Assembly: GCA_025455065.1 (NCBI GenBank)
Contig: JALONG010000034.1
Coordinates: forward strand, 45,279 to 109,278
DNA length: 64,000 nt
Reading direction: 5' to 3'
DNA from: Candidatus Kapaibacterium sp.
GTDB lineage: Bacteria > Bacteroidota > Ignavibacteria > Kapaibacteriales > UBA4661
The translations under genes were made by a program, and so were the position numbers. Below are positions 35,127 to 42,210 of the stretch, in pieces. Position 1 is the stretch's first letter, and every line of letters begins with the position of its first letter. The notes under the pieces are model-generated. The model worked only from the letters and a program-made list of their open reading frames with translations, did not search any database and was not told the DNA's origin.

Positions 35127-36704
35127 ATGAAAAAACGACCGATGCTTGCAGCGCTTGTGCTTGTGGCACTTGGCGTTATTATTGGCGCTGCGATTGTTTC
35201 ATTTTTTGGTGAAGACGGCGTTTCTTCTGCCTTTGCGCAGATGCGGAAGCGCGTCGAACTTGGCTCCGGGCAGCCTCCGGTGAAGGTGGAATCATCTGCC
35301 CAGGTGCTGAATAATGCGTTTATCGCGGTCAGCAAAGCCGTCAATCCTTCAGTAGTAACAGTTGCCGTTGTTACCGAGCGTAAGGCAGACCCGCGTATGA
35401 AGCAGTTTGAAGACTTTTTCGGTTTCCGCTTTTTCGGTCCGAACCAGCGCGGACAACGCGGTCAGCAGCAGCCTGACGAAGAGGAATCCGAAGGTTTCCG
35501 CTCGCAAGGAACCGGCTCAGGCGTGATTGTTACAGGCGACGGCTTTATTGTTACCAATAATCACGTTATCGAAGACGCGAAAGACATCACCATTACAACC
35601 TTCGACGGACACGAACTGAAGGCAAAACTTATCGGACGCGACGAACTCACCGACCTCGCTGTTATCAAGGTTGAGCCGAAAAGTGGCATTTCGCTTACTC
35701 CGGCATTTGTAGGAAATAGCGAAGAAGTACAGGTTGGTGAATGGGTTGTTGCTGTTGGTAATCCTTTCGGAACCCTCCAATCCACGATTACAAGCGGTAT
35801 CGTCAGCGCGAAAGGGCGCGGTTTGTCGGGACGCGGCGGGTACAATGTGGAAAATTACATCCAAACCGACGCGGCAATCAACCCGGGCAATAGCGGTGGC
35901 GGATTGTTTAATCTCGAAGGCAAACTTATTGGCATCAATACGGCGATTGCGACCCGCACCGGTGCTTTCCAAGGCTATGGTTTTGCGATTCCGGCGAACC
36001 TCATGCGCTCTGTTGTGGAGGATTTGCTGGACGACGGCAAAATCAATCGCGGTTACATCGGCGTACAAATTACGTCCATCAATGAAGCGACCGCAAAGGC
36101 TGTAGGCTTGGATAAAATCTCTGGTGTGATGGTGCAGGAAGTCTTCAAAAACGGTGCCGGTAAAGCCGCAGGATTGCAAGAAGGCGACGTTATTTTGGAA
36201 GTGGATGGCACACCCGTCAAAACCTCGAATGAACTGCAAAGCCTCGTTAGTATGCGCCGGGCAGGAGATAATGTGAATTTGACTGTTTGGCGCGACGGCA
36301 AGCGCATCGGCAAAACCGTTACGCTCAAAGCCCGCGACGATGAAAAAGAAGTCGCCGCCGAACCCGGCAGACCTAGCGCTCCTGCCGACAAAGACACCGA
36401 TAACGCACCGATTAAATTTGAAAATCTCGGCTTGACAATCGAGCCTCTCACCAGCGAACAGCGCAGAGAATTAGAGGTTTCCGGCGGTGTGTTGATTTCC
36501 AAAGTTGCCCCTTACAGCGAAGCGGCAAAAATCGGCTTGCGTCCGGGTGCTGTCATTCTGAAAGCTGACAAACAGGCGCTCCAGTCGGCAAAACAGCTCA
36601 AAGATATTCTCACCGCGAAACGTGGTCAAGCTGTTCTGCTCCAAGTCAAAGACGGCTCTGCTACTCGCCTCGTTGGATTGGAAGTTCCTCGCCAAGACGG
36701 ATAA
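35127..36704 (+). CDS. htrA: Periplasmic serine protease HtrA/DegP with two PDZ domains
   Basis: 525 residues from MKKRPMLAALVLVALG at 35127, with GGAG about 10 bases upstream. A signal anchor (about 5-27) is followed by a trypsin-like domain with the triad His in TNNHVIEDA, Asp in LTDLAVIKVE and Ser in NPGNSGGGLF. PDZ1 (about 295-385) has GYIGVQITSIN and LQEGDVILEVDGTPV. PDZ2 (about 425-520) has GVLISKVAPYSEAAKIG and RPGAVILKAD. It degrades or refolds misfolded envelope proteins. The protease-PDZ1 arrangement and length match DegP/MucD types. Confidence 0.96.
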   Translation: MKKRPMLAALVLVALGVIIGAAIVSFFGEDGVSSAFAQMRKRVELGSGQPPVKVESSAQVLNNAFIAVSKAVNPSVVTVAVVTERKADPRMKQFEDFFGFRFFGPNQRGQRGQQQPDEEESEGFRSQGTGSGVIVTGDGFIVTNNHVIEDAKDITITTFDGHELKAKLIGRDELTDLAVIKVEPKSGISLTPAFVGNSEEVQVGEWVVAVGNPFGTLQSTITSGIVSAKGRGLSGRGGYNVENYIQTDAAINPGNSGGGLFNLEGKLIGINTAIATRTGAFQGYGFAIPANLMRSVVEDLLDDGKINRGYIGVQITSINEATAKAVGLDKISGVMVQEVFKNGAGKAAGLQEGDVILEVDGTPVKTSNELQSLVSMRRAGDNVNLTVWRDGKRIGKTVTLKARDDEKEVAAEPGRPSAPADKDTDNAPIKFENLGLTIEPLTSEQRRELEVSGGVLISKVAPYSEAAKIGLRPGAVILKADKQALQSAKQLKDILTAKRGQAVLLQVKDGSATRLVGLEVPRQDG

Positions 36705-36705
36705 C

Positions 36706-36762
36706 GGAAGGGATAAAGGAAAAGGGATAAAGGAAAAGGGATAAAGGAAAAGGGATAAGGGC
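36706..36762. repeat. Four tandem copies of a 14-bp unit
   Basis: GGAAAAGGGATAAA repeats head to tail directly after the htrA stop codon. The first and last copies are slightly altered (GGAAGGGATAAA, GGAAAAGGGATAAGG). Confidence 0.9.
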
Positions 36763-36796
36763 AAAAATGGTATTGTACCTTGTCAGAAAATCATAC

Positions 36797-36834
36797 AAAA
36801 GCCGCATGGAATCTTGATTCTATGCGGCTTTTGC
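36797..36834 (+). terminator. Intrinsic terminator after htrA
   Basis: AAAAGCCGCATGGAATC and GATTCTATGCGGCTTTT form the stem, followed by GC. The sequence is nearly identical to the terminator after hppA at 23794-23831, differing at three or four loop or stem positions. Confidence 0.85.
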
Positions 36835-36946
36835 TATTGATGAAGCAAACACTTTTTGTACCGTTAAACATTTCGCCGTATTGTGCTGTCCAACAGCAAT
36901 TCTGATAAAGTCTATTTTTCACCATTGTTCTTTTGGAGGGATTACC

Positions 36947-39364
36947 ATGAACAACCGTTTCACTCGTTTGATTGTGTCCACAGCGTGTATTAGTGCGCTT
37001 TTCGGCATTGCATCGCAAGCAACATTTGCGCAAATCAAAAAAACAAGTTCGCCCGCCGCACCCACCGAAACGCCACAGCAACAGCAAGGCAAACTCGAAT
37101 TTCAAGTGTCTGTGCGGGATGCAGGGTTTATGGGCTGGACAGAAGGCGGTATGGCAGCCGGTATGCTGGACAGAGGTTTTGCTCTTGACGGCTTGCAAGC
37201 CCGCATCAGTGGTGGCACGGGCGGCGTTTGGTACAGCGTTTGTACTGACGACGGCGTGTGGCAATCGTGGGTACAAGGCGGCGAAACAGCCGGAGCGGTC
37301 AATCAGAAAAATATCCACGCTATTGCGCTTCAAATCTACGGTTTGCCGCGCACGAACATCGCATACCGCGTTCACACCACAGGCGGTACATGGCTGGAAT
37401 GGGTGAAAAATGGCGCTGCGGCTGGCGCAAAAGGGCGCACGATTGATGCTGTTGAAATACGCCTCGAACCCGGAAATGCCTCCGTTTCCAATAGCAGCGC
37501 AACCGAACCGCCGCCAATGCTGACCGCAGAAACCTTTACACAAGCCGCTCCTGTGGCATCTGCCCCAAGTGTCACCAAAACAGACAACACCGCCGTAAGC
37601 AAAACTACCGCCAATAGCGGAGCCATCGAAAGTTTCACCGTGCAAGACACCCCACCACCTAGTGTAACAAAATCAACAGCAATAAAAAAATCTTCCTCCG
37701 CGCCTAGCGCCCAACAACCAAACAACCAAGCCACGAACAACCAACAACCAAGCAACCAAGCACCAAGTAACCAAACACCAAGTAACCAACAAAACGGCTT
37801 ACAACAGCTCGGACAAGGCGTAGGACAGGGGTTGGCTCAGGGGTTTGGAAATAACCAAGGAAATACTCAAGGCAATACGCAACAATGGAATAATCAAAAT
37901 CCTAACGGGCAGCAGTGGAACAATCAAGGAAACACTCAAGGCAACGCACAGCAATGGAATAATCAAAATCCCAACGGGCAGTTTGGGAATAACCAATTTC
38001 CCAATAACCAATTCAACGGACAAAATTGGTCGCAGTGGACAAACCAGCCCATGCAACGCGCACAAGGCTTCGGCACGGCTTCGCAGCCTGTATTTGTGCC
38101 GATTTCCTCACGCCGCGTGGCGCTCATTGCCAATAACGGACGGTTTGTTTCCGCAAGCAACGATGCAAGAGCCGGTGCGGTCTTTGCGGCAACAGCTTCG
38201 GCTGTCCGTGAGACAGAAATCTTCGACCTCGCGTTTGTGGGAGAACATCGCGTGGCGCTGCGCACCGTGAACGGGCGCTATTTGGGATTACAACCTGTCG
38301 CAGGAGGCAGTGCGCGGCTTATTCCGCAAAGTGATGTGATTGGTCAAAACGAAATCTTCGAGATGCTCAGTGCCGGACAAGACCGCATTGCCTTTCGTGC
38401 CGCAAGCGGACATTTCCTCAGCATAGAGGAATTTGGTGCATTTCGGTTATTTGCGAAGGAAGGTTTTATCGGGCAGTGGGAGTATTTTGGCATCGCCACG
38501 TCCGACGGCAGACCGCTTTTAAGCGAAACACCGAACAATAGTGCTTGGCAAACCAGACAAGACGGTAATCGCGTTGTGGTCTTAGACCAGCAAGGGCGCG
38601 TTGTCGAAGCCGCAGACCGCGTGTTGGTGCTTATGGGCAATGCTCCTGCCGGTACGACACCAGCGAACACTCCATCAAATCTTGCTTCCGGCACACCCGC
38701 AAACACAGTCACAACTCCGGCAACAACGACAACTCCCGCAACAACGACACCTCCAACTCCGGCAACAACTCCAGCAACAACTCCGGCAAAGCCTGTTGTA
38801 GAGCCGTCCACCTATCTGTCGCCGATTGAGATGCAAATTCTCCAAGAACTCAATTTTGTGCGCACCAAGCCTGGCGAGTACGCAACAATGCTCGAAGGTT
38901 ATCGCCGTTTTTACAGGGGCAGAACCTTCACCGCGCCCGGTCAAAAAGCACTCTCGACCAAAGAAGGCGTAAAAGCGCTGGATGAAGCGATTTTGGCGCT
39001 CAAAATGACTCGACCGCTTGAAGCGCTTAATCCTTCGCAAGCCTTATCCAAAGCCGCCCGCGACCATGTTGATAATGCCGGTCCACGGGGAATTTTGGGA
39101 CACGTCGGCAGCGACAAAAGTAATCCCAACGACCGTGCAGCCCGCTACGGCAAAGGTGTGGTGAATGAAAATTGTTGCTACAACCGCTCCGCAGCGCGTG
39201 AAATCGTGGTTCGCTTGCTTATTGACGACGGTACTGCCGACAGAGGCTACCGCAAAAATATCCTCAATCCCGCATTCAAGCAGGTCGGAACTGCCTTCGG
39301 TTTGCACAAAACGCAGCAAACGATGTGCAGTCAGGTCTTTGCGGCGGATTTCACCGAGAAATAA
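36947..39364 (+). CDS. Secreted mosaic protein: ChW-like repeats, Q/N linker, beta-trefoil, CAP domain
   Basis: 805 residues from ATG at 36947 with GGAGG at 36935-36939. Signal peptide to about SQATFAQ. Residues about 45-185 hold three hydrophobic-Trp (ChW-like) repeats (GFMGWTEGGMAAGM, GVWQSWVQGGETAGA, GTWLEWVKNGAAAGA). An S/T/P and then Q/N-rich linker (about 195-365) includes a 23-residue tandem repeat encoded by a 69-bp repeat from 37856. About 380-530 is a fascin-like trefoil (ALIANNGRFVSAS, ALRTVNGRYLGLQ, AFRAASGHFLSIE). A TPATTPATT linker leads to a CAP/SCP domain (about 630-805; ILQELNFVRTKPGEYA, AARDHVDNAG, GHVGSD, GYRKNILNP). CAP proteins are secreted and often bind lipids or metals. 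I do not know this architecture from elsewhere. Confidence 0.88.
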   Translation: MNNRFTRLIVSTACISALFGIASQATFAQIKKTSSPAAPTETPQQQQGKLEFQVSVRDAGFMGWTEGGMAAGMLDRGFALDGLQARISGGTGGVWYSVCTDDGVWQSWVQGGETAGAVNQKNIHAIALQIYGLPRTNIAYRVHTTGGTWLEWVKNGAAAGAKGRTIDAVEIRLEPGNASVSNSSATEPPPMLTAETFTQAAPVASAPSVTKTDNTAVSKTTANSGAIESFTVQDTPPPSVTKSTAIKKSSSAPSAQQPNNQATNNQQPSNQAPSNQTPSNQQNGLQQLGQGVGQGLAQGFGNNQGNTQGNTQQWNNQNPNGQQWNNQGNTQGNAQQWNNQNPNGQFGNNQFPNNQFNGQNWSQWTNQPMQRAQGFGTASQPVFVPISSRRVALIANNGRFVSASNDARAGAVFAATASAVRETEIFDLAFVGEHRVALRTVNGRYLGLQPVAGGSARLIPQSDVIGQNEIFEMLSAGQDRIAFRAASGHFLSIEEFGAFRLFAKEGFIGQWEYFGIATSDGRPLLSETPNNSAWQTRQDGNRVVVLDQQGRVVEAADRVLVLMGNAPAGTTPANTPSNLASGTPANTVTTPATTTTPATTTPPTPATTPATTPAKPVVEPSTYLSPIEMQILQELNFVRTKPGEYATMLEGYRRFYRGRTFTAPGQKALSTKEGVKALDEAILALKMTRPLEALNPSQALSKAARDHVDNAGPRGILGHVGSDKSNPNDRAARYGKGVVNENCCYNRSAAREIVVRLLIDDGTADRGYRKNILNPAFKQVGTAFGLHKTQQTMCSQVFAADFTEK
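37737..37793 (+). repeat. 15-bp repeat family inside the CAP-protein gene
   Basis: Units such as ACCAAGTAACCAAAC (37762-37776) and ACCAAGTAACCAACA (37777-37791) encode PSNQT/PSNQQ. They match the intergenic repeat before hisA (26183-26226). Confidence 0.75.
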
Positions 39365-39395
39365 GTCATATCTCGTCTTGCGATAATTCGTCATT

Positions 39396-39440
39396 TTACC
39401 CCGCTCTCTGGCTTCAAAACAGCCGTAGAGCGGGGTAATT
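39396..39440. terminator. Hairpin after the CAP-protein gene
   Basis: TTACCCCGCTCT pairs with AGAGCGGGGTAA around a loop of about 19 bases, followed by TTGTTTAC. Reads as a terminator for the CAP gene. Confidence 0.8.
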
Positions 39441-39480
39441 GTTTACAATCATACAACACGGACATTTTATCAAAATACTC

Positions 39481-39562
39481 GCACAGACAAGAATGCTAAC
39501 ATACGATGTCTGTGCCACTGAAGCCTGATTCCATGCCGTAGAACAGACATTCTTATCTGTTC
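39481..39562. repeat. Two more copies of the CACAGACA palindrome family
   Basis: GCACAGACAAGAATG and GATGTCTGTGCCAC at 39481-39516 are the two arms separated by an 8-9-base insertion. GAACAGACATTCTTATCTGTTC at 39541-39562 is a diverged copy. The rest of 39365-39689 has no gene. Confidence 0.75.
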
Positions 39563-39689
39563 AGTTTAGTAATGTCCGAACCATTGATACAAGAAAAGAC
39601 GAACTTTTCTTGGTGCAATCTCAAGAACTCCGTAACTTTGTAGGCTGTACTTTGATAAATAATGTTGTGCAATTTCTTTGGAGTATCGT

Positions 39690-40694
39690 ATGAAAATTGT
39701 GTTTTTCGACGCACACGCCTTTGAGCAGGAGGCATTTGAAAGCGCGAATGAGGCGCTTGGAGAGCAGAGGCATGACTTGATTATGGTGAAAGCAAATTTA
39801 AACGAAACGACAGCAGAACTTGCTCGGGGAGCCGATGCAATCTCAATTTTCGTGAATGACAATGCTTCGGCTTCGGTGCTGGACAAACTTCACGCTGTTG
39901 GAGTGAAATACTTAGCGCTGCGCTCGGCTGGGTTTAACCATGTAGATTTGAAGCAGGCACAAAAGCTGGGTTTTCGGGTTGCGAATGTTCCTGCTTACTC
40001 TCCCTACGCTGTTGCGGAACACACTGTAGCACTGATGTTGGGACTGAATCGCAAAATCGTCCGTGCAAGCAATCGTATCCGCGACCTTAATTTTTCGTTG
40101 GATGGTCTGGTGGGCTTTGATATGAATGGCAAAACGGTTGGTATTGTGGGGACGGGAAAAATCGGGGCAATAGTGGCAAAAATTCTGCACGGATTCGGCT
40201 GTAAACTGCTTTGTTACGATGTCTATCCGAATCAAGCGCTCACCACCGAATATGGCGCAGAATTTACCGATTTACAAACTCTTTGCGCCAAGTCCGATAT
40301 TATCACGCTTCACACGCCGCTGTTGCCCGAGACGAAATACATCATCAACAGCGAGCGCATCGCACAAATGAAGCGCGGCGTGATGCTCATCAACACCAGT
40401 AGGGGCGGTTTGGTCAATACGGCGGATGCTATCGAAGGCTTAAAATCCGGGCATATCGGCTATTTCGGCATTGATGTCTATGAGCAGGAACAGGGGATTT
40501 TCTTCTATGATTATTCCGACACTATCCTGCAAGATGATATGATTGCGCGGCTTATGACCTTCCCGAATGTCATTATTACGAGCCACCAAGCCTTTTTGAC
40601 GAACACTGCTTTGCACAATATCGCCGAAACAACGCTCTACAATGTCTCTCAATGGGCTGCGGGGAAGGCAAGCGAGCATGAGATTGCGGTGTGA
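39690..40694 (+). CDS. D-2-hydroxyacid dehydrogenase (D-lactate dehydrogenase type)
   Basis: 334 residues from MKIVFFDAHAFEQEAF at 39690, with GGAG 8 bases upstream. NAD-dependent reduction of a 2-keto acid, probably pyruvate to D-lactate. Motifs are LALRSAGFNHVDL (catalytic-site Arg region), VPAYSPYAVAEHTVALML, the Rossmann GTGKIGAIVAKIL followed by Asp in CYDVYP (NAD preference), NTSRGGLVNT, DVYEQEQ (Glu) and SHQAFLT (His). Length and the SPYAVAEH segment favour the LdhA subgroup. Confidence 0.92.
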   Translation: MKIVFFDAHAFEQEAFESANEALGEQRHDLIMVKANLNETTAELARGADAISIFVNDNASASVLDKLHAVGVKYLALRSAGFNHVDLKQAQKLGFRVANVPAYSPYAVAEHTVALMLGLNRKIVRASNRIRDLNFSLDGLVGFDMNGKTVGIVGTGKIGAIVAKILHGFGCKLLCYDVYPNQALTTEYGAEFTDLQTLCAKSDIITLHTPLLPETKYIINSERIAQMKRGVMLINTSRGGLVNTADAIEGLKSGHIGYFGIDVYEQEQGIFFYDYSDTILQDDMIARLMTFPNVIITSHQAFLTNTALHNIAETTLYNVSQWAAGKASEHEIAV

Positions 40695-40768
40695 TTTCTT
40701 GAGTCATTGGTTAATTTGTCATTGGTCATTAGTCTTGTGGATAGCTTCAGTACTCGTTTCCCTTGAAT

Positions 40769-40796
40769 GACCAAGTAACTAAGCAAGTAAACAAGA
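40769..40796 (+). repeat. Single copy of the 15-bp repeat family
   Basis: ACCAAGTAACTAAGC at 40770-40784 is identical to one of the units before hisA. It is followed by a degenerate AAGTAAACAAGACCC and by AACCAAAAACTAAAAAC-type sequence just upstream of the dioxygenase gene. Confidence 0.7.
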
Positions 40797-40866
40797 CCCA
40801 ACCAACGATTAAATAATAACCCAAAACTAACAACCAAAAACTAAAAACTAACACCGGAGAACTATC

Positions 40867-41997
40867 GTGGAAACAGCACAAATACTGGCGCAAGCGACGG
40901 CACAAGGAGTAGATTTTTTGCCGCTCAACGGCACGGATTATCTGGAATTGTACGTCGGTAATGCGAAACAAACGGCATACTATTACCAATCTGCATTTGG
41001 CTTTGAATGTATCGCCTACGCAGGACCGGAAACAGGCGTACGAGACCGTGTTTCCTACGTTTTGAAGCAAAACAAAGTTCGCCTGATTATCACGGGCGCA
41101 ACGCGCTCGGATTCGCCGATTGCCGAACACGTGAAAAAGCACGGCGACGGCGTAAAAGTCATGGCGTTGTGGGTAGATGACGCGGAAAAATCGTTTTATG
41201 AAACCGTCAATCGTGGCGCTACACCAGCCGCGCCGCCGCGTACACTCAAGGACGAACACGGCGAAGTGGTTATCGCTTCCATTCACACTTACGGCGAAAC
41301 GCTGCACACGTTTGTCGAGCGGAAAAACTACAACGGCGCGTTTATGCCCGGCTACGAGCCGCGTCAGAGTTTGTTTCCCATTACGCCGATTGGTCTTCTG
41401 CACGTGGATCATTGCGTTGGCAATGTGGAATTAGGCGATATGAACAAATGGGTGGAATTTTACGAAAATGTGATGGGTTTCAAACTGCTTATCACCTTCG
41501 ATGACAAGGACATTTCGACTGAATATTCCGCACTCATGTCGAAAGTTGTTTCCAACGGCAACGGCTATGTGAAATTCCCCATTAACGAACCGGCGGAAGG
41601 GCGCAGAAAATCACAGATTGACGAGTATTTGGAGTTTTACGAAGGTGCGGGAGTTCAGCATATTGCCATTGAAACCAAAGACATCATCCACACCGTTGGT
41701 GAACTGCGTAAGCGCGGCGTGGAGTTTTTGACCGTTCCCGAAACGTATTACGAAGACCTTTTAGACCGCGTTGGTGCTATCGAAGAGGACATCAAGCCGC
41801 TTAAAGACCTCAATATCTTGGTGGACAGAGACGAAGAAGGGTATTTGCTGCAAATTTTCACCAAGCCCGTTCAAGACCGTCCGACGATGTTTTTTGAAAT
41901 CATCCAACGCAAAGGCGCAAAATCCTTCGGCAAAGGCAATTTCAAAGCGCTGTTCGAGGCTATTGAGCGTGAACAGGAGCGGCGCGGCAACTTGTAA
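40867..41997 (+). CDS. hppD: 4-hydroxyphenylpyruvate dioxygenase
   Basis: 376 residues, GTG start at 40867 with GGAG at 40856-40859. Converts 4-hydroxyphenylpyruvate to homogentisate in tyrosine degradation. Two vicinal-oxygen-chelate halves are present: the N-terminal one begins LPLNGTDYLELYVGNAKQTA, and the C-terminal one carries the iron ligands His in LHVDHCVGNV, His in VQHIAIETKD and Glu in FFEIIQRKG. Other family marks are PINEPA and DQIDEYLEFY-like QIDEYLEFYEG. No homogentisate pathway genes are adjacent. Confidence 0.96.
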   Translation: METAQILAQATAQGVDFLPLNGTDYLELYVGNAKQTAYYYQSAFGFECIAYAGPETGVRDRVSYVLKQNKVRLIITGATRSDSPIAEHVKKHGDGVKVMALWVDDAEKSFYETVNRGATPAAPPRTLKDEHGEVVIASIHTYGETLHTFVERKNYNGAFMPGYEPRQSLFPITPIGLLHVDHCVGNVELGDMNKWVEFYENVMGFKLLITFDDKDISTEYSALMSKVVSNGNGYVKFPINEPAEGRRKSQIDEYLEFYEGAGVQHIAIETKDIIHTVGELRKRGVEFLTVPETYYEDLLDRVGAIEEDIKPLKDLNILVDRDEEGYLLQIFTKPVQDRPTMFFEIIQRKGAKSFGKGNFKALFEAIEREQERRGNL

Positions 41998-42053
41998 CAA
42001 CAACGTATGTTCTCTGCGAGGCTTTCGCTTTGTTACAAAAAATCGAAAGAATA

Positions 42054-42180
42054 TTGAACGCGGATGAAGCCCGGATGGTGAGGATTGACGCGGATTTCAG
42101 AGAAGTATGAACAATGCGATAAGCACTGACTCATTCCTAAATCCGTCTTTATCAGCCGAATCCGCGTCATCCGCGTTCAA
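42054..42180. repeat. Inverted repeat with perfect 14-bp outer arms
   Basis: TTGAACGCGGATGA (42054-42067) and TCATCCGCGTTCAA (42167-42180) are exact complements. A second inner pair, ATTGACGCGGATTTC versus GAATCCGCGTCAT, nests within. It lies between convergent genes. Confidence 0.85.
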
Positions 42181-42210
42181 CATCTATCAAAAGCGAGAGC
42201 CTTGTCTTGC

